Origin: Bacteroidales bacterium | Lineage (GTDB): Bacteria > Bacteroidota > Bacteroidia > Bacteroidales > P3 | Length of the DNA: 64,000 nt | Assembly: GCA_017545365.1 (NCBI GenBank) | Contig: JAFWOP010000033.1 | Location: 118,990-182,989 of the forward strand | Direction: 5' to 3' | Notes under the pieces: model-generated | Told to the model about the DNA's origin: nothing | Database searches by the model: none | The model's input: only the letters and a program-made list of their open reading frames with translations | Position numbers and translations under genes: made by a program | Part shown: positions 35,970 to 42,379 of the stretch, piece after piece | How the letters are laid out: every line of letters begins with the position of its first letter | Position numbering within the stretch: the stretch's first letter is position 1

Positions 35970-36287
35970 ATGCAACAGGAAGAAGTAGTCGAACGTATTA
36001 AGGCATTTGCCCAGCGAGTGCTGCCGGAAGGCAGTTCGCTATGGCTGTATGGCTCACGGGCACGGGGCGACGCACATCCCGATAGCGACTACGACCTTCT
36101 TCTACTGCTTAACACAGAGCGTATTACCGACGAGGAGTATGAGCATTATGTTTACGACCTCTTCTTAGAAGGGTTAGACTGGGGGGCTGAAATAAACACT
36201 CATGCCTATCCCCGCCACCGATGGGAGTCGTGGACATTCTCCCCTTTTTACAAGAATGTAGAACGAGACAAAATAGTTTTGAAATGA
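35970..36287 (+). CDS. MNT-type nucleotidyltransferase, probable antitoxin
   Basis: A 105-residue protein of the minimal nucleotidyltransferase family. The signature G28-S29 then D40-x-D42 is complete (LYGSRARGD, DSDYDLL), so it should be active. Such proteins in MNT-HEPN modules add AMP to the partner toxin and neutralise it. The stop overlaps the ATG of the HEPN gene (ATGA at 36284-36287), the coupling typical of these pairs. The region is richer in A+T than the core genes around it. Confidence 0.85.
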   Translation: MQQEEVVERIKAFAQRVLPEGSSLWLYGSRARGDAHPDSDYDLLLLLNTERITDEEYEHYVYDLFLEGLDWGAEINTHAYPRHRWESWTFSPFYKNVERDKIVLK

Positions 36288-36691
36288 GTTTATCCGACGA
36301 AGAACGCGACATTGTTGTACGCATAGAAATAGAGAAAGCTCGCCGAGCTTACGAAGAGGCTTTAGTACTATTAGAAAACGAATTCTGGAGTGGTGCTGCA
36401 GGCCGACTTTATTATGCAATCTTTCATGCCGTGAGTGGGCTGCTGATTTCCGACAAACATCAGGTCAATAGCCATAAAGGCTCGCACATCCTTTTCTCTA
36501 ATTACTATATCAAGACAGGCGCACTGCCTAATTCTTTCGGAACGTTATATTCTCAATTGGAGTCAATGCGGGAGGAAAGTGAGTATAATTGTACCTACGA
36601 TGTGGATCCTGAAGACCTAAAACAGCGAATAGCACCCGCAAAACAGATGATTGATGCCATCGAACAACTAATCAAGTCGTCTCAGAGATAG
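36284..36691 (+). CDS. HEPN-domain protein, probable toxin partner of the MNT protein
   Basis: A 135-residue, all-helical protein. The start is placed at the ATG at 36284, which overlaps the upstream stop; an earlier in-frame ATG at 36221 would lie deep in the upstream gene. It contains the HEPN RNase motif as R41-x6-H48 in GRLYYAIFHAV, followed by SHKGSHILFSNYYI, typical of the COG1895 branch. HEPN toxins cut RNA, and AMPylation by the MNT partner blocks them. A role in phage defence or stress response is expected from the family but not shown here. Confidence 0.82.
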   Translation: MSLSDEERDIVVRIEIEKARRAYEEALVLLENEFWSGAAGRLYYAIFHAVSGLLISDKHQVNSHKGSHILFSNYYIKTGALPNSFGTLYSQLESMREESEYNCTYDVDPEDLKQRIAPAKQMIDAIEQLIKSSQR

Positions 36692-36761
36692 ACCAACTGT
36701 TTTCCGTATTACCACAATTAGCGCAATGTATTGAGCGCGGAGCAGTCAAATTCCCCCTGCA

Positions 36762-36820
36762 ATAATACATACTTTTAGTATTATTTTTTTGCCAATTCAA
36801 ATAATCTTTGTAATTTTGCA
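36762..36820 (+). promoter_or_regulatory. Promoter of the solitary MNT gene (copy B of the duplicated segment)
   Basis: TTTG at 36788-36791 and TAATTTTG at 36811-36818 with 19 bases between. It is 93 percent identical (55 of 59) to 35852-35910. Confidence 0.8.
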
Positions 36821-36838
36821 AACGGATTGTAGTAAAAA

Positions 36839-37153
36839 ATGAACAGGCAGATATACGAACAAATAAGTGAATACTTTGCCACCCAGCCAGTGCTGAAGGC
36901 GTGGGTATTCGGCTCGTTTGCCCGTGGTGAGGAACGTGAAGATAGCGACATCGACTTGATTGTGCGTTTTGACCGTGAAAATGCGAAAGTGGGGCTATTC
37001 AAGTATGCTGCCATCGTTCTCGACCTAGAGAAATTGCTCAACCGTCAAGTAGATTTGGTAGAAGAGGGCGCCCTGCTACCTTTTGCCGAACGCACCGCCA
37101 ACAAAGATAAGAAACTGATATATGAGAATTGCCTTACACGTCTTTCTGAATAA
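36839..37153 (+). CDS. MNT-type nucleotidyltransferase without a visible partner
   Basis: A 104-residue protein with G25-S26 then D37-x-D39 (VFGSFARGE, DSDIDLI), a complete minimal nucleotidyltransferase motif. It belongs to a different branch from the one at 35970 (MntA-like, COG1669). That branch normally pairs with a DUF86 HEPN protein, but none follows: a terminator comes 131 bases later and the next 750 bases hold no coding frame of that kind. It may be an orphan antitoxin or a leftover of a degraded pair. Confidence 0.82.
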   Translation: MNRQIYEQISEYFATQPVLKAWVFGSFARGEEREDSDIDLIVRFDRENAKVGLFKYAAIVLDLEKLLNRQVDLVEEGALLPFAERTANKDKKLIYENCLTRLSE

Positions 37154-37283
37154 CAGTCCGTGTACGATTCGTGGTAATCTATGTTTTTTCAGAGGAGAAA
37201 TGCAATAAACGTCCCATTGAGAAGGGAAATACTCTAGGTGGACTCCTTGTATTCAACAAGACAAATAGTGGAAATATCTTGAT

Positions 37284-37322
37284 TGCCTTTGCCCCCAATA
37301 CAGGCAAAGGCAAACTTTTTTT
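37284..37322 (+). terminator. Terminator of the MNT gene
   Basis: A perfect 10-bp stem TGCCTTTGCC (37284-37293) with GGCAAAGGCA (37303-37312), followed by AAC and seven T residues (37316-37322). Its T run supplies the TTTG of the next promoter. Confidence 0.85.
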
Positions 37323-37351
37323 GTCCAGTTTGGAAAAAAGTTGTAATTTTG
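37320..37351 (+). promoter_or_regulatory. Strong promoter of the candidate RNA
   Basis: TTTG at 37320-37323 and TAATTTTG at 37344-37351, exactly 20 bases apart, match the full consensus. Confidence 0.75.
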
Positions 37352-37357
37352 CACCGT

Positions 37358-37626
37358 CAAACACCCCGAAGCCCGCAAGGGTGAGGGGTGGGCGACAGGA
37401 CATATAAGAAAGACGTTGTAACGGCGTTTTATCTGCGGCTGATAGGAATCTCGCAAGTTCACTGGTTACCGCAATAACGCAATGTACTACGTCCATGGTT
37501 GGTGTATAGTAGTCTTACTATATCCACACGCGTGGGCTTCGGCATTGCTTATTCTGTAACCAAAGGCAATGCGAGAGCCTCTATCAGCGGGATAAACAAA
37601 GTGGCAGATTCCCGCGCTTCTTTTTT
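37358..37626 (+). ncRNA. Candidate structured small RNA, about 270 bases
   Basis: A transcript is expected from the promoter at 37320-37351 to the hairpin at 37587-37615 plus T run 37621-37626. It opens with ACCCC-GAA-GCCC-GCAA-GGGT-GA-GGGGT (37363-37389) and contains the stem GCATTGC (37542-37548) with GCAATGC (37566-37572). No reading frame in it begins with a good start and runs the full length. Frames of up to 67 codons cross it, so a degraded gene is the main alternative. It matches no RNA class I know. Confidence 0.45.
37587..37626 (+). terminator. Terminator of the candidate RNA
   Basis: GCGGGA (37587-37592) pairs with TCCCGC (37610-37615), then GCTTC and six T residues (37621-37626). 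The stem is short, so the call is moderate. 37627-37742 beyond it shows nothing recognisable. Confidence 0.55.
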
Positions 37627-37742
37627 ATATACCCTACAAACAAGGCACAACATTACTATGGCGTTCAGGGAATCCGTAGAATGCAGTAAAAAGCGGTAAG
37701 ATGCGCTAATGGGGAAGATTTATCGTAGAAAATATAATTATT

Positions 37743-37774
37743 ATTGCGTGAGTCAAGGAAAAATGCTATCTTTG
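37743..37774 (+). promoter_or_regulatory. Promoter of the WG-repeat protease
   Basis: ATTG at 37743-37746 (one mismatch to TTTG) and TATCTTTG at 37767-37774, 20 bases apart. The start codon is 138 bases downstream, leaving a long leader. Confidence 0.6.
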
Positions 37775-37911
37775 CAATATGAAATTTTAGATAATTATGA
37801 CTTAACTTGATGATAAAAATTTGATTATAAGTGCTTTTTAATTCATTGGTATAAAAGCAGGGAAGCCGAAAACTGCCAAATAGAGTAGGCATAAGGATTG
37901 TTATAATATTA

Positions 37912-40116
37912 ATGCGAAAAGTATTGTTAATACTTATTGTGCTTATACTTTCAATGTCAAGTATAAATGCTCAAGTAATTAGTAGAGAGACAAAAGCAGA
38001 GTCAGACAACTACACTTGGGTAAAGATTAGAGGGAACGGATGTATAGGGGTGGAAAATGTGAATGGTGCAACTCTGATTCCGTTAAGTAGAAAATACACT
38101 CTTGTTTATTATTGTAATAGTCGCAATTTTGGTATAGGCTTTTTTTATGTAGAAAGACTAGGAGAAAAGGGAGTTTGTGATTTGAATGGGAAAGAAATAA
38201 TATCACCAGATAGGGGGTATACAAATGTTGATAGACATGATGGCTATTTTGAAGTTGTGAAGAACGGGAAAAAAGGAGCGTGCGACTTGAATGGGAAAGA
38301 AATAATATCACCAGATAGAGGGTATACAAATGTTGATAGACATGATGGCTATTTTGAAGTTGTGAAGAACGGGAAAGAAGGAGCGTGCGACTTGAATGGG
38401 AAAGAAGTTGTTCCCCCACAATACGAAAGACTTTTTTATTCTAATTATTCTAATCAGTTTGAATATAAAAATTCGAGCGGTGAATGGGTTGGGTTGGGTA
38501 TTTCACTAGCTCCACGTCTTAAGGAAGGTGAATCGAATAGTTCGCCCGTAGCAAGCAGCAAGTCCTCGAACACAAATGCTCCATCAACAGAACGAGAATC
38601 GAAAAAAACACACTCCACACAACAAACACAGTCTGATGGAGCAGCAGTGAATCGGCTGTGGACGGAGCCATATGGAGGAGACGGTTTGGGGTTGAAGGTT
38701 CATATAAATATGGACATACGCGGAATGAAAGGTAAGAAAGTGAGAGTGATTGCTTATTTCTACACTGTCGACAAAAGAAAACTAAAATCCCAAAATATAA
38801 GCCCATTGATTAAAGCGGTAAGCAAGGAGTATTATGACACAAAAATGAACATGTGGTATCTGACATCGGACAACCAGATATGTATTTCAGAAAAGATAAA
38901 AGTAGAATATGATAATGCCCACTATAACGATTTTGTTCTTAATATTCCAGCATGGGCTCTGTCACCTGCTTGTAAGTTGACGATGAATGACTACTACGTA
39001 ACGATTTCGGTGATAGATGTAAAATCTAAAAGTGTTATTAGTTTTAACGAACCGTTTGTGAAATTTGCATTTGGAGGGACAGATTGGTTGTTGTCCAAGA
39101 TGTATGCCTCAAATATAACCAATAAAGGCAATATCACTCAAACTAGAGAAGAGAAGTATACGAATTACAATAAATATACTATATCGTATGACAGTGGTTG
39201 GGAGTTGGTTATGGAAATAAAACCTTGCAACGTTTGCAATGGTACAGGCAAAGTGACATGTAGCCGTTGCGGTGGCACTGGGTCGATTCTTGTTGGTTAT
39301 TCTGTTATGCCTTGTCCTGACTGCCTGGTACAAGGAAATGTGAAATGTCCGCATTGCAAAGGTGGCGGTTACATGGTGGTAGTGAATGGTCAAAACGACC
39401 GATTGGGTACAAGATATAGAAACGGCAAGTATGAATCGTACACGCCGAGAATCACTTCAACACAGCCTACACAGCCTAGACATGTCACGGGACTACATAA
39501 TACGTGGACAGGGACAGGTTTTGCGTTAGAGGAGGGATATGTAGTGACAAATTATCATGTGGCAAAAGGTGCAAAAAAAATATTGGTGTATGGAACAAAG
39601 AGTGTCTTTAATGATGCTGTGGAGGCTCAGGTCATAGCTACGGATAAAATTAACGATTTGGCTTTGCTGAAGATAAATGGGTATGTCCCACAGCAAACGT
39701 TGCCCTATGCTATAAAGACATTTCTGTCGGAGGTGGGTGAAGATGTATGGGTGCTAGGGTATCCATTGACACAAACTATGGGTCAGGAAATAAAATTGAC
39801 AACAGGAATCATCAACGCGAGAAGTGGATTCGAAGGAGATGTGGCACTTTATCAAATCTCAGCCCCCATACAACCAGGAAATAGCGGAGGACCTGTTTTC
39901 GACAAGAATGGCAATTTGATAGGTATAATACGATCTCATCATAAAGAAACCCAGAATGTCAACTATGCTATTAAAGCTTCTTATCTAAGGAATCTTGTGG
40001 AGAGTGCAGTCAACCATGATATTTTGCCTCACACAAATACATTGACGGGCAAAGATTTGCCGCAGAAAACAAAGATAGCAAAAAAGTTTGTGTACTATAT
40101 TGTCTGTACTGATTGA
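37912..40116 (+). CDS. Exported WG-repeat, DnaJ-zinc-finger, trypsin-like protease
   Basis: A 734-residue exported protein with signal peptide ending SSINAQ. Residues about 40-195 hold WG-type repeats (KNGKKGACDLNGKEII), two of which are nearly identical at DNA level. A Ser/Thr/Asn-rich linker spans about 200-245. Residues about 246-390 form an unrecognised beta domain (LGLKVHINMDIRGMKGKK). Residues about 440-490 carry four CxxCxGxG-like zinc motifs of the DnaJ kind (CNVCNGTG, CSRCGGTG, CPDCLVQG, CPHCKGGG). The C-terminal trypsin-like domain has His549 (TNYHVAKG), Asp582 (INDLALLK) and Ser658 (PGNSGGPV), so it should be active. Base composition is much richer in A+T than the core genes. Its biological target is unknown. 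Confidence 0.85.
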   Translation: MRKVLLILIVLILSMSSINAQVISRETKAESDNYTWVKIRGNGCIGVENVNGATLIPLSRKYTLVYYCNSRNFGIGFFYVERLGEKGVCDLNGKEIISPDRGYTNVDRHDGYFEVVKNGKKGACDLNGKEIISPDRGYTNVDRHDGYFEVVKNGKEGACDLNGKEVVPPQYERLFYSNYSNQFEYKNSSGEWVGLGISLAPRLKEGESNSSPVASSKSSNTNAPSTERESKKTHSTQQTQSDGAAVNRLWTEPYGGDGLGLKVHINMDIRGMKGKKVRVIAYFYTVDKRKLKSQNISPLIKAVSKEYYDTKMNMWYLTSDNQICISEKIKVEYDNAHYNDFVLNIPAWALSPACKLTMNDYYVTISVIDVKSKSVISFNEPFVKFAFGGTDWLLSKMYASNITNKGNITQTREEKYTNYNKYTISYDSGWELVMEIKPCNVCNGTGKVTCSRCGGTGSILVGYSVMPCPDCLVQGNVKCPHCKGGGYMVVVNGQNDRLGTRYRNGKYESYTPRITSTQPTQPRHVTGLHNTWTGTGFALEEGYVVTNYHVAKGAKKILVYGTKSVFNDAVEAQVIATDKINDLALLKINGYVPQQTLPYAIKTFLSEVGEDVWVLGYPLTQTMGQEIKLTTGIINARSGFEGDVALYQISAPIQPGNSGGPVFDKNGNLIGIIRSHHKETQNVNYAIKASYLRNLVESAVNHDILPHTNTLTGKDLPQKTKIAKKFVYYIVCTD
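38182..38403 (+). repeat. 105-bp in-frame tandem duplication of a WG repeat
   Basis: The unit beginning TTGAATGGGAAAG starts at 38182, 38287 and 38392, so the period is exactly 105 bases (35 codons). The first two full copies differ at only a couple of bases. A third copy begins and then diverges. This is a recent expansion inside the protease gene. Confidence 0.85.
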
Positions 40117-40266
40117 CATGGTTTGTCGGCATTGACCATATTTGTAGGTTAGTGTAACATTATTGGAAGTCCTAGTCCCGCCTGTAATCTGACAGTCCTT
40201 CGGACTTGTGGATTGTTAGTATGTTGTATGTTATGGCGGGTTTGCAATTTGCAACCTGATATATTT

Positions 40267-40484
40267 AACCCAAATCGGTCATTATAACGGAAAGCACACA
40301 AATCGTCGTCTTTTTTGTCCTTTTCATGACATAGCGGCATTTCTACCGGAATCTTGTCGACAGACCCATCTCGCCGTAGCTGAAAGGCATTCACTGGATG
40401 CCTTTCTCACCTTCGCTGATTTCGCCAACAATCTTCTCGAAACAAATACCACTCTGTCATAAAATCTAATGACCGATTTGGCTT
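40267..40484. mobile_element. MITE-like element, copy A
   Basis: 218 bases bounded by AACCCAAATCGGTCATTA (40267-40284) and its inverted complement with one mismatch (40467-40484). Inside, GAAAGGCAT (40382-40390) pairs with ATGCCTTTC (40398-40406). It has no transposase. A short minus-strand frame reads MNAFQLRRD in this copy and VNAFQLRRD in the next, so a fragment of coding sequence may be captured. Confidence 0.75.
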
Positions 40485-40485
40485 T

Positions 40486-40702
40486 AACCCAAATCGGTCA
40501 TTAGGCCGACATTTCAATCTATTTCACTTTTTTAGGTCTGTTTATGGTATCTCAGCATTTCTTCCGGCATCTTGTCCACATCCCTGTCTCGCCGTAGCTG
40601 AAAGGCATTCACTGGATGCCTTTCTCAACTTCGCCAGCGATGCGACCAATATGCTCGGAACAAATACTAATCTGCCATAAACCCTAATGACCGATTTGGG
40701 TT
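40486..40702. mobile_element. MITE-like element, copy B
   Basis: 217 bases with a perfect 18-bp terminal inverted repeat, 40486-40503 and 40685-40702. It lies head to tail with copy A, with one base between. The internal hairpin recurs at 40600-40608 with 40616-40624. The middle of the element is well conserved between the copies (CTCGCCGTAGCTGAAAGGCA) while the left part has diverged. Confidence 0.75.
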
Positions 40703-40747
40703 TAACGCCTGAAGGGTGGTGGTTTTGTGGGTGCCTATGCGACATGG

Positions 40748-40811
40748 AACTCCACAAAAGTTGCTACATTCGTGGAGTTAAATCCACAAATGTTTAAACT
40801 TTTGTGGATTT
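40748..40811. promoter_or_regulatory. Operator-like cluster of four TCCAC half-sites
   Basis: AACTCCAC (40748-40755) faces GTGGAGTT (40772-40779), and AAATCCACAAA (40780-40790) faces TTTGTGGATTT (40801-40811). The last arm overlaps the -33 part of the downstream promoter, which suggests a repressor site for the ATPase gene. Confidence 0.6.
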
Positions 40812-40835
40812 GATTCCAAAAAAGTCGTATCTTTG
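40801..40835 (+). promoter_or_regulatory. Promoter of the AAA ATPase gene
   Basis: TTTG at 40801-40804 and TATCTTTG at 40828-40835, 23 bases apart, within the operator-like region. The start codon at 40856 is 20 bases on. Confidence 0.7.
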
Positions 40836-40855
40836 CATTGTAAAATACTGCTGCA

Positions 40856-41980
40856 ATGATACAGAGAATACTACAAAAAGATATTGAAGAACAATTGTTT
40901 AAAGGTAAAGCAATCGTGCTGATGGGGGGTCGGCAAACAGGAAAAACGACGCTCTTGCGACAGATATTTGAGAATTCGGATGATGTTTTGTGGCTTTGGG
41001 GCGACGATGTGGACACTCAAGCGATGATGGAGAACATGACGGCGGCACGGTTGTATAGCCTTTTGGGGGAGAAACGTGTTTTGGTGATTGACGAGGCTCA
41101 ACGAGTGAAAGATATCGGGCTGCGGATGAAGGTCGTTACTGACCAGATGCCGGATGTACAGCTTGTTGCAACAGGAAGTTCTTCTTTCGAGCTTGCCAAC
41201 CGTCTGAATGAACCTTTGACAGGCCGCAAATGGGAGTATAAACTTTATCCGCTCAGTTTCGGTGAGATGGTTGCCCACCATGGTTTGTTGACAGAGAGGC
41301 GGCTCCTTCCCCATAGGCTGGTTTATGGATACTATCCGGAGGTAGTGACATCGGTCGGCAACGAGCAGAGGGTGTTGAAAGAGTTGACGGATAGCTATCT
41401 GTATAAAGATGTGTTGACATTGGGGCAGGTCAAGAAGTCGGATAAGTTGGTGGCGATCATGCAGGCATTGTCTTATCAGGTGGGGTCACAAGTGTCGTAT
41501 TCCGAATTGGCAAACACGGTGGGGATTGATGTCAAGACCGTGGAGTCGTATATTGATGTGCTTGAGAAGTCATACATTATTTTCCGACTTCCATCCTTCA
41601 GCCGCAATATGCGCAATGAGCTTAAGAACAGCAAGAAAATCTATTTTTACGATAATGGCATACGCAATTCGCTCATTGCAAACTTTTCTCAGGTTGAGAT
41701 GAGGACGGATGTGGGAGCCTTGTGGGAGAACTTTATTGTTTCGGAGCGGCTGAAGTACAATGACTATACTCACCGTTGGTGTAACCGCTATTTTTGGAGA
41801 ACCCGTGAGCAGAAAGAGATAGACTATCTGGAGGAGTGCGATGGGGCTTTGAGTGCTTTCGAGTTTAAGTATAATCCACGAAAACACACCCCTGTCCCCA
41901 AAGGATTTGCCGAGAATTACAAAGATGCTAGTTTCATGGTTGTAACCCCCGAAAATATGGAGGAGTTTATTTTGCAGTAG
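40856..41980 (+). CDS. AAA-type ATPase with DUF4143-like C-terminal domain
   Basis: A 374-residue protein. The P-loop is GGRQTGKTTLL (about residues 24-34) and Walker B is RVLVIDEAQR. An ATGSSSFELANRL sensor segment follows. The C-terminal part (YLYKDVLTLGQVKKSD, then VGIDVKTVESYIDVLEKSYII, and REQKEIDYLEECDGALSAFEFKYN) is the DUF4143 domain, which looks like a winged helix followed by a nuclease-like fold. Proteins of this class are common in accessory DNA and their role is unsettled; defence, DNA repair and toxin-antitoxin links have been proposed. It stands alone, with the half-site cluster upstream and hairpins downstream. Confidence 0.88.
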   Translation: MIQRILQKDIEEQLFKGKAIVLMGGRQTGKTTLLRQIFENSDDVLWLWGDDVDTQAMMENMTAARLYSLLGEKRVLVIDEAQRVKDIGLRMKVVTDQMPDVQLVATGSSSFELANRLNEPLTGRKWEYKLYPLSFGEMVAHHGLLTERRLLPHRLVYGYYPEVVTSVGNEQRVLKELTDSYLYKDVLTLGQVKKSDKLVAIMQALSYQVGSQVSYSELANTVGIDVKTVESYIDVLEKSYIIFRLPSFSRNMRNELKNSKKIYFYDNGIRNSLIANFSQVEMRTDVGALWENFIVSERLKYNDYTHRWCNRYFWRTREQKEIDYLEECDGALSAFEFKYNPRKHTPVPKGFAENYKDASFMVVTPENMEEFILQ

Positions 41981-41997
41981 AGGATTGGTGTCAGAAA

Positions 41998-42044
41998 GTC
42001 CCCGATGGGGACGGCGGAACACAGGCAGGGTTGTAAACCCCTGC
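41998..42044. repeat. Two hairpins after the ATPase gene
   Basis: GTCCCC-GAT-GGGGAC (41998-42012) and GCAGGG (42025-42030) with CCCTGC (42039-42044). They lie in the gene-free stretch 41981-42379. Confidence 0.5.
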
Positions 42045-42066
42045 ACAAATGATAAGGATTAAACGG

Positions 42067-42125
42067 AACCCCGAAGGGGTGACACGCTATGCCCCTTGTT
42101 GACAGCCTGTCGCCCCTTCGGGGTT
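42067..42125. repeat. 18-bp inverted repeat with nested hairpins
   Basis: AACCCCGAAGGGGTGACA (42067-42084) is the inverted complement of 42108-42125 with one difference that would be a G-U pair in RNA. Each arm is itself a CCCC-GAA-GGGG hairpin, so two alternative folds are possible. Confidence 0.6.
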
Positions 42126-42333
42126 TAAAGCACTATGCAATGAACAGTGAACGCTGCAAGAGTGAGGGGGTGAAAGTTACAAGTCACATGCGTATCCATT
42201 TCGTCGTGCCTCCGTCGTGCCTCCGCTTTCCCTTTCGCGCTCACTTTGCATCCAAGGTGGAGGCAAGGTTTATCCAAAACGAAGTGAAATAGTCTTTGAC
42301 AACACCTATCCATATAGAGGATGAGCCATAAAG

Positions 42334-42362
42334 AAAGCGAGAGATGTTGCAGGTCTCGCTTT
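42334..42362. terminator. Bidirectional terminator between the ATPase and sialidase genes
   Basis: AAAGCGAGA (42334-42342) pairs perfectly with TCTCGCTTT (42354-42362). T residues follow on both strands. It lies 18 bases past the sialidase stop. Confidence 0.75.
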
Positions 42363-42379
42363 GTATGGGTGGTGGGCGG

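Noticed and set aside
37499..37699. A 66-codon plus-strand gene in the candidate RNA
   Set aside because: It starts mid-unit, runs through the terminator hairpin and T run, and has no recognisable motif. It is kept only as an alternative explanation.
38182..38403. Possible CRISPR-like array
   Set aside because: The repeats are contiguous, in frame and 105 bases long, without spacers.
40149..40394. A small minus-strand gene over the MITE element
   Set aside because: It spans the element boundary, and only a short piece (NAFQLRRD) is kept in the second copy. It is more likely captured or chance sequence.
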